Positions 29,087-37,654 of a stretch of DNA of 64,000 nucleotides are shown here, piece after piece (position 1 is the first letter of the stretch; every line of letters starts with the position of its first letter). A program made the translations under genes and the position numbers. A model generated the notes under the pieces. It made no database searches. It had not been told where the DNA came from and saw only the letters and a program-made list of their open reading frames with translations. Source of the DNA: Pyrodictiaceae archaeon (lineage in GTDB: Archaea > Thermoproteota > Thermoprotei_A > Sulfolobales > WANQ01); contig WANQ01000043.1 of NCBI GenBank assembly GCA_015521735.1, positions 59,187 to 123,186 on the forward strand, in the 5' to 3' direction.

Positions 29087-30257
29087 TGCTTCTAAGATCA
29101 ATTTCTTCTGCTAACTCTACTAGCTTATCTATGAGGTCTAATATACCGGATTCCTCCTCAAACTTTCTTGCCTCGTCTAGTTTAGCTCTAGTTGTAGGCT
29201 TGGAGACCCCTAGAGCACAGTATTCTTGTAGCTTCTTAGATTCCTCATAAGTACCTATCTCTATAGCCTTATTCACTATCTCTTGCTTGTCAAAACCTAT
29301 TAGTGGTCTTAGCACTAGTATTGACGTAGCATCATCTATTACCCTAAGATTCCTAAGTGTTTGTGAAGCAACTTGACCTAGGCTTTCACCAGTAACGAGT
29401 GCTTCAGCACCTATCCTTAATGCTAACTTCTCAGCTAGCCTCATCATTGCTCTACGAAGCACTATTATCCTATAATGTTCTGGTACTCTATCCGATATCA
29501 ACTGGACTATGGGTCTAACATCTATTACGTAGAGTTTAGGCTTATACCCATACATCCACTTGTCAGCTAACACCTTAGCTACTCTTAGTGCTCCCTCTAG
29601 GTGTGGTTTACCGCCAATGTTAAAGAACAATAAGTGTACAATGCATCCACGCTTAAGCATCATCCATGAAGCTACAGGTGAGTCTATGCCTCCCGAGAAC
29701 AGTGATAGAACTACGCCTTCACTACCAACTGGTAAGCCTCCAGGCCCTCTCACAATCTTATCGTAGAAGTATACTTGCCCCCAGCGTATTTCAACAAATG
29801 CCTCGTATTCAGGGTTCTCAAGGTTTACTCCACGAGCACCCTCCTTTAACAATGCTTCACCTAGTAGTTTCTCTACGTCTTTACTCGTAAAATCGTGTTC
29901 TCCTACACGATGTGCTCTTACAGCAAACACCTTACCCTTAACCCTCTCCTTAAAGAACTCTCTTCCAAGCTCTACTAGGTGGTTTAAGTCATGGAATACT
30001 TGCTCTACTACTGGTGAAACACTAACAACCCCCATAACCCTTGCAACATGCTCAGCTACCCTGAATGCTTCAACCTCATCTCTAAAACAGCAAACCCATA
30101 CTCTTGCATCCCTAGCCCAAACACGTTTACCTTTAACACCATTACTCGCAAGAGCATCCCTAATATTCTCTACTAGTAATCTCTCCATTCTCCTCCTACT
30201 AGCCCGGCCCTTCAATGCTATTTCACTATACCTTACCAGTAACATCCACTCAACCAT
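29016..30257 (-). CDS. thiI: tRNA 4-thiouridine synthetase ThiI (THUMP + PP-loop)
   Basis: LFSGGIDSPVASWMMLKRG; N-terminal THUMP; VTGESLGQVASQTLRNL. Confidence 0.92.
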   Translation of the reverse strand: MVEWMLLVRYSEIALKGRASRRRMERLLVENIRDALASNGVKGKRVWARDARVWVCCFRDEVEAFRVAEHVARVMGVVSVSPVVEQVFHDLNHLVELGREFFKERVKGKVFAVRAHRVGEHDFTSKDVEKLLGEALLKEGARGVNLENPEYEAFVEIRWGQVYFYDKIVRGPGGLPVGSEGVVLSLFSGGIDSPVASWMMLKRGCIVHLLFFNIGGKPHLEGALRVAKVLADKWMYGYKPKLYVIDVRPIVQLISDRVPEHYRIIVLRRAMMRLAEKLALRIGAEALVTGESLGQVASQTLRNLRVIDDATSILVLRPLIGFDKQEIVNKAIEIGTYEESKKLQEYCALGVSKPTTRAKLDEARKFEEESGILDLIDKLVELAEEIDLRSTKLSSQTMHRRNQLLHACEAKPS

Positions 30258-30447
30258 TACTAGTCACCACGTTACCTCCTCTCCCATATAGGGCAAAGCA
30301 CTTTTAACTAGAATAAATGTTGCGAACTAACCTAGAGTTAACACTGTTATTGTAGCACAGGTCCTAGAGCCATTGACTTGAAGTAAGGTGCCAACTAAGA
30401 GCGTGAGATTAAGAGGTAAAGCTATAGCTCTCCTAATATAACCTGGT

Positions 30448-30518
30448 TAGTGGGATGATGTAGACACACCCTTTAGATGACCAAGGTGAATGATCGAAGT
30501 GGCCAGGGCTGACCACTA
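30448..30518 (+). ncRNA. Candidate box C/D sRNA
   Basis: 6-bp terminal stem tagtgg/ccacta flanking C box ATGATGT (6/7 match to RTGATGA) at 30455-30461 and D box CTGA at 30509-30512. Confidence 0.5.
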
Positions 30519-30524
30519 CTAGAC

Positions 30525-31496
30525 CTAGATCTTATTTAGTCTAAAGAGTGATTTACCGTGTTTTACAGCATATAAGCTTATAGATGATACTATGAGGTCA
30601 GCTGTAGATCCAGGATTATAGCCTTTATCAGACCATTCCTTGTCTAGGTTTCTTACATGCTTCCAGAATTTCTCTCCCTTAAGCTTTAGTGCTTCTCTTG
30701 CCTGCTCTGATACTTTTCTAGCTATGTCTGCTCCATGTTTTCTCTGGATTAGCGTGTCTATATCGTATGATAGGAGTATGAGTAGTGCTCTTACAACTGC
30801 TTCATTCCAGTCCATTCCAGAGAGCAAGCTCTCTTCAAGATAGTTTACCATCTTCTTAGACTTAACGTATCCTTCAACTATTTCTTTTGCAACAATATCT
30901 CTCTCGGAACTATATACTAGTATATCCCATAGTCTTAGATTCTTTTCTACAAGTTTACGTGTAAACTCTTTATCCCAGACATTAGGATATTCTCCCGTGT
31001 AATCACTACTCCTAATATATGATGGCCTAACTCTACGTATAGCTCTATAGAAGTACACTGCATCGTATGGTGTAGAGTAGGTGTTAATGTCCATGCTAGC
31101 AGCTATGGTTAGTTCTTCTAGTGTAAAGTTATCTCCACTCCTAAGCAGGTTACCTAAGCTTACAGCTAAGGGTACTAGTAGTAGGCTAGAACCTAGACAA
31201 GTATTACCTCCTCCATGTAGTTTTAGTGAAGTATCAACTATACCGTATATTAGGTCTCCATAGACTATTCTTCTTCCCCTAAGACCCTTATAGCCTCTAA
31301 GTATTCCACGGTAAAGATACGGTACAAATACAAGTCCCGTTACAAGAAAGTCCTCAAACCTCGTATCACTTAGGTCACGTAGCCTATGTACATTACCTGG
31401 CTTAGGATACCCTGCAGCTTCTAAGACTACTCCCGTAGAGAGTAGTATAGCGTATTTCCACATGTCTCTTCTACGTATACCCATACTTCCTACCAT
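30525..31496 (-). CDS. CitG-like triphosphoribosyl-dephospho-CoA synthase family protein
   Basis: LEAAGYPKPGNVHRLRDLSDTRFEDFL and NPGSTADLIVSSI. Confidence 0.85.
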   Translation of the reverse strand: MVGSMGIRRRDMWKYAILLSTGVVLEAAGYPKPGNVHRLRDLSDTRFEDFLVTGLVFVPYLYRGILRGYKGLRGRRIVYGDLIYGIVDTSLKLHGGGNTCLGSSLLLVPLAVSLGNLLRSGDNFTLEELTIAASMDINTYSTPYDAVYFYRAIRRVRPSYIRSSDYTGEYPNVWDKEFTRKLVEKNLRLWDILVYSSERDIVAKEIVEGYVKSKKMVNYLEESLLSGMDWNEAVVRALLILLSYDIDTLIQRKHGADIARKVSEQAREALKLKGEKFWKHVRNLDKEWSDKGYNPGSTADLIVSSISLYAVKHGKSLFRLNKI

Positions 31497-31797
31497 TACC
31501 TCCTAGCTGTCCCGTCTAATACGTAGAGGGTTAAATAGAGTTACCCTATGAGTGGGTTAAGTGTACAACAAGTATTGAGGCTCGGAGCCATCCTCTAAAC
31601 TCATCACCTCAAGGGAAGGGTTCGGATAGCTCACCTCTTCCTCATAGCCCTATCCTAAATCTATAACCATTGCCTGGGGATATATTTTGCCCCGATAAGC
31701 TACAGGTGGGAATATCATCTAACACTAAGAGTAATACACTTATTTGTAAAAGGAATTAGCTTATATAGTCTGAGGGACTTGTAGCTAAATATGTTCT

Positions 31798-32898
31798 TTA
31801 CAAGATCTTTTCAATTAAATCTATCATCTTCAACCCTGAGCCAGTTAATGGTGCGAGTACTTCATTACCTCTTGCTATGTTACCAGATTCTATTAGCTTC
31901 TTTAGTGCTGCTAAAACTGTAGCTGATGTTGGCTCTACTATTAAGCCATACATGTATAGCTCTTTTAACGCCTCAACTATTTCCTTATCGCTTACAACTA
32001 CTACCTTTCCCCTAGTCTCTTTCAAAGCCTCGACTATTTCGTTAAGTCTTGGTGGTTTTGGAACCATTATTCCATCAGCTAGCTTTGACTCACCAGTGAT
32101 ATTGGGTTTACCTCCATATAGCCTAGGGTATAATCTAATAGTTGATGAGCCCTCAACAGCTATCATTACATGTCTTCTATTCCTTAAACCCCATTTCAAT
32201 AAGTCTTTAAAGCCTTTGTGAAGTCCAAGGAATAGTCCACCAGAACCTACTGGAGCTATAACTATGTCTCCATTGAATCCTTGCTCCCATGCTTCATAAG
32301 CTATCGTCTTAGTAGCTTCAACGTATAAGGGGCTATAAGTGTGTGCTACATAGTAGTTCGCGTTGTCTCTAGCTAGTTCTAGTACTTTAACTGCTGCATC
32401 TCCACGTGTAGGTGTCTCTATGATTTTTCCTCCAAGTGCTTTTACTAGAGCTTTCTTCCCCTTAGGAGCATATTGTGGCATTACTATTATAGACTCCATA
32501 TTGTAGAGGCTAGCATAGGCTGTAACAGATATACCAGTATTCCCTGAGGTATCCTCTACTACTCTACGATAGCCTAGTAGATAGGCTAATCCTATAGCTA
32601 AACTAGATCCACGATCCTTAAAGCTTCCAGTAGGGTTAAGGTACTCTAGCTTAAACTTAACGGTTACTCCACGGTAATCTAGTTCTATGAGTGGTGTACT
32701 TCCTTCACCAAGACTTTTAGGCGGAGTTAATGGTAGACTACTTGCATATCTCTTCAACCCTACTCCACTAGGCTTCCATTCACTAGCATACTCTACCTCC
32801 AAAGGCGAACCACACTTAGGGCAACGCCAATAATATTCACTACCCCTACTCCTAAACCCACAGCTAGGGCAATAGAATACTACGTTAACCTTCTTCAA
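31798..32898 (-). CDS. thrC: Threonine synthase-like PLP enzyme
   Basis: N-terminal zinc ribbon CPSCG...CPKCG; NPTGSFKDRGSSLAIGLA; VEDTSGNTGISVTAYASL. Confidence 0.85.
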   Translation of the reverse strand: MKKVNVVFYCPSCGFRSRGSEYYWRCPKCGSPLEVEYASEWKPSGVGLKRYASSLPLTPPKSLGEGSTPLIELDYRGVTVKFKLEYLNPTGSFKDRGSSLAIGLAYLLGYRRVVEDTSGNTGISVTAYASLYNMESIIVMPQYAPKGKKALVKALGGKIIETPTRGDAAVKVLELARDNANYYVAHTYSPLYVEATKTIAYEAWEQGFNGDIVIAPVGSGGLFLGLHKGFKDLLKWGLRNRRHVMIAVEGSSTIRLYPRLYGGKPNITGESKLADGIMVPKPPRLNEIVEALKETRGKVVVVSDKEIVEALKELYMYGLIVEPTSATVLAALKKLIESGNIARGNEVLAPLTGSGLKMIDLIEKIL

Positions 32899-32954
32899 GC
32901 CAAGTATACACCAGCATAAGGGTTATACGGTACCAGATATTATATCCTAAACTG

Positions 32955-33017
32955 GCCCTCGCCTCTCCAACCGTTCCCCGTAGCCACGGGGTGGGATGAG
33001 GAGAGGTTCCGTCGGGC
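32955..33017. ncRNA. Candidate GC-rich structured element in the divergent thrC/NUDIX intergenic region
   Basis: CCTCTCC(32962-32968)/GGAGAGG(33000-33006) enclosing CCCCGT-AGCC-ACGGGG (32976-32991). Confidence 0.35.
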
Positions 33018-33061
33018 GGCAATCACTACTACTTATCTCAGCCTCCTAGGTTAGTAGAGAA

Positions 33062-33571
33062 TTGAGTAGAGTAGACAATAGAAGATACGCTGCAGTAAAC
33101 ATAGTGTTACGCGACATTAGCGGTAAACGCGAGTTATTGTTCATTAAGCGTAGAATTAACCCATTTGATCCATGGAGCGGCGATGTAGGATTTCCTGGAG
33201 GAGGCCTTGAACTCGGCGAAGACTATATTGAAGCCGCGTTACGTGAAACTGAGGAAGAAGTTGGAATTAAACGTCAGTACCTAGATGTTGTAGGTGTTCT
33301 AGGAGTAGAACATACATTGATCATACCCTGGCTTAAAATAGGAGTTGTTGTATCTAAGCTAAAGATCGTAAACCCCGAGATAAATCCTTCATGGAATGAA
33401 GTTGAAGAAGTATTCTGGGCTCCCATAAACGATATTATCGGTCCCGTAAGATTATTCCACTCATTCAAAGGCATAGTCGTTAACGCCTACATTGTTAAGA
33501 ACAGGTACATTGTATGGGGTTTTACTAAGAGAATCCTTGACAAATACCTAAATGTTATTAGACGAATATGA
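33062..33571 (+). CDS. NUDIX hydrolase
   Basis: GDVGFPGGGLELGEDYIEAALRETEEEVGI. Confidence 0.9.
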   Translation: MSRVDNRRYAAVNIVLRDISGKRELLFIKRRINPFDPWSGDVGFPGGGLELGEDYIEAALRETEEEVGIKRQYLDVVGVLGVEHTLIIPWLKIGVVVSKLKIVNPEINPSWNEVEEVFWAPINDIIGPVRLFHSFKGIVVNAYIVKNRYIVWGFTKRILDKYLNVIRRI

Positions 33572-34319
33572 ATGCTAGTACTAGTGCTATAAGACCAGAC
33601 AAGTATATGCCATCAAAAGTACCTGCTCCACCAATACTTACAATTGATGGACCCAGCATGTTAACGAATTTCTCTTTATCGGTCATCAATCTTAGTATAT
33701 CAGCACCAATAAGGCTTCCAAGTGTACCTGAGATATAGGATGCTGGTAGTATTATTGGTGAAGTACCTAGGAGTAACATGGTTGTTGTTACTGCTACTGT
33801 TGGAGGTAGAAACATTGGTACTGCTATCCCAATGCCCGGTATAGGTTTTGCTGCAAAGTATACTATAATAGATGTTGTAGTTAACGCTAGTAGTAGTCTA
33901 GGTATAATAGCAGGCTCATTCACTAATATACCATAGGCCATAAGTAAACTAATAGCTAATGGTATAAGTGCTCCACCAACATTAAGAGTTACCAGTATCT
34001 TGTTCTCAACTAAACGCTTACTTATTACTGGAACAGGTATTCCATAGAAGTAGACGTATTCTGCTTCATATCTAACACTGTATATCTTTGTCCCAATCTC
34101 CTTTAACACTATGTTTACTGGGCTTAAAGCAAGACTTAGATAAAACATTGTAAACGATAACATTACCCCTACAGCAGGACTGAATCCTAGGAGCGTGAAG
34201 GCTTTTACAACAACTATTTGTGCAACTAGTATTAAGGGAAGCACTGTTATCATGTAGAATACAAGCATTACCGGGTGTATAGGCAATGATATTATTACAC
34301 GTCTACTCAGACCAAGCAC
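33558..34319 (-). CDS. DUF1614-like membrane protein
   Basis: Multi-TM; AEYVYFYGIPVPV; SGTLGSLIGADIL...SIGGAGTFDGIYLSGLIA. Confidence 0.78.
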   Translation of the reverse strand: MLGLSRRVIISLPIHPVMLVFYMITVLPLILVAQIVVVKAFTLLGFSPAVGVMLSFTMFYLSLALSPVNIVLKEIGTKIYSVRYEAEYVYFYGIPVPVISKRLVENKILVTLNVGGALIPLAISLLMAYGILVNEPAIIPRLLLALTTTSIIVYFAAKPIPGIGIAVPMFLPPTVAVTTTMLLLGTSPIILPASYISGTLGSLIGADILRLMTDKEKFVNMLGPSIVSIGGAGTFDGIYLSGLIALVLAFIFV

Positions 34320-34352
34320 ACCCCAACATCCATAGCTTTAAGCTATTATCTC

Positions 34353-34937
34353 CTAGATAGGCTCCTTCGACAACAATATATGGTTTCCACTACGTTTAAT
34401 AAACCACACTCTTCCAAGAAATACTATTGTACGTAAACTACTATGTGAGCCTACTACAACGCTTACTAGCTCTTTAACTAGGCTATTATACCTCTCCCTA
34501 TACCCTTCATCCTCCTCTAAGAGTACTCTATGGGCCTTGGTAAGCCTTACACTACGATATATGTACAAGGCGTAGTCTAGTATCATCACTAATCCTACGA
34601 CTAGAACTGCTATGAATGCATAGTCAATGCCTAGGAGGATTACCAGTATAGTTGCTAGAAGCGATGCTAGGAGAATCAATGGTTTAGTATACTTACCAGC
34701 CATAATACTACCTAGATATATGTGCTCATACCATAAGCCTACATCATCCACCGTCAACTCCTTCATATACTCTACCACAGTCTTAGAGCCCTTAAACCTA
34801 ACCCAGAACCTATACCCTCTAGTTTCATAGCTTAACCTATTATTGTGTTTAAACAATATGGTTTTACTTAACCTAAGCCTCTCTAGGAGACCCTCAACAG
34901 CGTTTACGACTTCTACTCTTTCACTGCCCTTATACAT
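34353..34937 (-). CDS. Hypothetical membrane protein
   Basis: ORF with central TM pair; overlaps upstream methyltransferase ORF. Confidence 0.55.
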   Translation of the reverse strand: MYKGSERVEVVNAVEGLLERLRLSKTILFKHNNRLSYETRGYRFWVRFKGSKTVVEYMKELTVDDVGLWYEHIYLGSIMAGKYTKPLILLASLLATILVILLGIDYAFIAVLVVGLVMILDYALYIYRSVRLTKAHRVLLEEDEGYRERYNSLVKELVSVVVGSHSSLRTIVFLGRVWFIKRSGNHILLSKEPI

Positions 34938-35572
34938 ACAAAGCCTTTACCTCTAATATCTTCTGACGGCTCCTCCCACCTAGGCTTATCAAGGGGTCCA
35001 AAGCTTAGTACTCCAAGCATTTTATCTACCCTAAACCTAGCCTTCCTAAGCCTATCTACTAGTTCATTTACTGAGAGAAACCTTGCACGTGAGTAGAAGG
35101 GGTGTCCTTCTCTAGCTAACAATAAGTAGTATTGCCCCCAAGGGCTTTCACGAGGAATAATACATGATATAACATCACCTCCATTTCTCAACACTCTATG
35201 AGACTCTCTTAAAACCTCGTCTACATCGTCTACAAAGCATAGGGTTACAATTAGCAGTATTGTATTGAAAGAAGAGTTCCTATAGGGTAATTTCTCTCCA
35301 ATACCTTGTACAACCTCAATACCTCTCTTCAAAGCTAGCTCCAACATACCTATACTAGGGTCAACACCGTTCTCTACCTCAAGTCTTTTAGCAAAGAATC
35401 CTGAGCCAACACCTACTTCTAGTACTGGTCTTTTACGTAGTAGTCTTGCTACTGTTGAAACCTCCATTTCAGCTAATAACCAGTTCTCCTTATACCATGA
35501 ATCATATACATCCCTTAACTCATCAAATAATCCCGCAGTACTCAAGGGAAGCGAAACCCTCCTAGTTAACAT
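34913..35572 (-). CDS. Class I SAM-dependent methyltransferase
   Basis: VLEVGVGSGFFAKRL...GIGEKLPYRNSSFNTILLI...VLRNGGDVI. Confidence 0.88.
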   Translation of the reverse strand: MLTRRVSLPLSTAGLFDELRDVYDSWYKENWLLAEMEVSTVARLLRKRPVLEVGVGSGFFAKRLEVENGVDPSIGMLELALKRGIEVVQGIGEKLPYRNSSFNTILLIVTLCFVDDVDEVLRESHRVLRNGGDVISCIIPRESPWGQYYLLLAREGHPFYSRARFLSVNELVDRLRKARFRVDKMLGVLSFGPLDKPRWEEPSEDIRGKGFVCIRAVKE

Positions 35573-35683
35573 GGAGGCCCCAGGCTGAAAATACCTTGCT
35601 CTTTCAAATCTAGGAGGTTCCCACGTAATTATTTTCCGGTATTTTCTTTAATTACGAGCCTAAATAACACTACTAAACAGTAT

Positions 35684-36235
35684 GTGAATGGTGTAGAAGC
35701 CTTGACATGCTCTGTTGAGGAACTCTTAGATTTCCTTAAGTCTAGGAGAAGTATTCGTAGGTTTAAGTCTGAGAAGCCTCCACTAGACCTAGTATTAAAG
35801 GTATTGGATGTAGCGAGATTTGCTCCTAGTGCTAAGAATAGTCAGCCATGGGAGTTCATAATAGTAGATGACCCCAACGTCAAGGAGAAGTTAGCGAGAA
35901 TACATGTGGGTGCTAGGCCTCTGGAGAACGCGCCTATGGCTATAGTTGTTGTTAGCGATAAGACTAGGTCACCTACATCATACCTTGTTGACGGTGCTAA
36001 TGCTGTCATGTACATATTATTAGCTTTACATGCTGTAGGCTTAGGTGGTGTATGGATACAAACTTTAAGAAACATCAAGGAAATACAAGAGATACTAAGC
36101 ATACCCGAAGAGAAAATACCAGTAGCCATAATAGCTCTCGGATACCCTGATGAATCACCTAAGCCTAAGCCTAGAAGACCATTAGAAGAACTAGTACACT
36201 ACAACAAGTATGGTGCTAGGAAACCTCTAATCTAA
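35684..36235 (+). CDS. Nitroreductase family protein
   Basis: SRRSIRRFKSEKPP; RFAPSAKNSQPWEFIIVDD. Confidence 0.88.
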   Translation: MNGVEALTCSVEELLDFLKSRRSIRRFKSEKPPLDLVLKVLDVARFAPSAKNSQPWEFIIVDDPNVKEKLARIHVGARPLENAPMAIVVVSDKTRSPTSYLVDGANAVMYILLALHAVGLGGVWIQTLRNIKEIQEILSIPEEKIPVAIIALGYPDESPKPKPRRPLEELVHYNKYGARKPLI

Positions 36236-37210
36236 TCCTAGCTCAAGTATTTTTCTACGAATATACTCTCTAACCCTAGCCCCCATAGGTTCTCCTAACG
36301 CCTGCTTAGTTATCTTGCAAAAACTACATAGCTCACCACTAGCTATTAAACCACATGCCTTACACCTAGACAGCTTTTGGCTAGGCTTAGGATAAGATTC
36401 AAGATTCTTTGCAAGCCTCCTCATAAGCCCAAACTTTATCCCTGGAAAAGACTCCTCAAGAGAGTCTAGGAGCTCCTTAATCTTAAACTCCATAGTACCC
36501 CTACGTACATGAGGACACTCGTCCGGAAGGAAGGGTGTCCTAGATAATAGTACGTAGAGTAGACTCTCCCTCTCATAAACCTCGTATAACGGCCTAATCC
36601 TACCTACAGCTAAGCCCTCTACACTCCCAGTCCTAGGACCAAGCTTTGATATCTGCTCTAGGTTTTGGTTAAAGAATTCCTTTAGAACATAAGCAACTAG
36701 ATCATCTAGGTTATGCCCCATAGCTAGAGCAGATGCCTTCAACTCTACTGCAACAGCATTCATAATATACCTCTTAACCACACCACAAACACTACATACA
36801 GGTCTACGTACCTTAAAAGCTAGCTCGGGTACCGTTAACCCCAACACCTCTTTCACGTCAACAACTATGAGTGGCTTGCCAATAGTCTTAGACAACTCTA
36901 CTACCTTCTCCCTATTAGCTTTAGAGTAAACAGGTATACCCAAGTCAATGTACAAGAGGTAAAGCTTGTACCCCAGCTTACCCGAAAGCTTAGCCAGTAT
37001 ACTTGCTAGAGTAGAACTATCCTTACCACCAGATACCGCAACAACAACCCTATCACCCCTACCTACAAGCCCATACCTCCTAATAGCCCTCTCAACCTTC
37101 CTCTCAACAAACTCAAGAAAATGCCTCTTACACAACCTAAGCCTAGCATAACGTATTATCGCTACCGCTTTCTCACCACAAATACTACACTTAACCCCCT
37201 GATGCAACAC
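36227..37210 (-). CDS. TtuA/Ncs6-like tRNA 2-thiolation ATPase
   Basis: VVAVSGGKDSSTLASIL, internal CSVCG, N- and C-terminal CxxC zinc fingers. Confidence 0.88.
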   Translation of the reverse strand: MLHQGVKCSICGEKAVAIIRYARLRLCKRHFLEFVERKVERAIRRYGLVGRGDRVVVAVSGGKDSSTLASILAKLSGKLGYKLYLLYIDLGIPVYSKANREKVVELSKTIGKPLIVVDVKEVLGLTVPELAFKVRRPVCSVCGVVKRYIMNAVAVELKASALAMGHNLDDLVAYVLKEFFNQNLEQISKLGPRTGSVEGLAVGRIRPLYEVYERESLLYVLLSRTPFLPDECPHVRRGTMEFKIKELLDSLEESFPGIKFGLMRRLAKNLESYPKPSQKLSRCKACGLIASGELCSFCKITKQALGEPMGARVREYIRRKILELGLD

Positions 37211-37445
37211 GATACACCTCTAACTCATCACCAGGTGAAACAACATCCTCCTCAGTAAGAACCTCCCCACCCCTAACAACAACATACCCTTGAACACTCA
37301 AACCAAGCCTCCTCAACAACTCCCTAACACTAACAACACCGCCAACATCAACCTCAACAACATCCCCACCAGGCACCATCCTCACTCTAACCCTACCCAC
37401 AACAAACACCCCTACAACACTACCTTCAACAACCACTAATAACAA
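37191..37445 (-). CDS. Ubiquitin-like sulfur carrier (MoaD/ThiS/TtuB/SAMP-like) ending in Gly-Gly
   Basis: VVRGGEVLTEEDVVSPGDELEVYRVASGG; overlaps TtuA-like gene. Confidence 0.82.
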   Translation of the reverse strand: MLLVVVEGSVVGVFVVGRVRVRMVPGGDVVEVDVGGVVSVRELLRRLGLSVQGYVVVRGGEVLTEEDVVSPGDELEVYRVASGG

Positions 37446-37654
37446 GCTAAACCCTTAAAACACCTAATGAAAGACGCAAACAACAACCAAGAAAACATTA
37501 AAGGAGGAAAGGAGGACAAGAGGAAAGAAGAATTATCCCCATAACACTTTGAGAACAATAATAGAACTAGATACATGCTAGATAGACCACTACTAGTTTA
37601 CGTGAATCCCCTACCAAGAAGCTAAAACTTTAGTCTAAAAGAGTTGAGCAAAAT

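Noticed and set aside
31575-31612. Hairpin ttgaggctcggagcc...cacctcaa with a perfect GTGATGA on the minus strand; possible C/D sRNA
   Set aside because: D-box positions read CCGA rather than CTGA and the spacing between C' and D' is too long; kept only as a weak hairpin.
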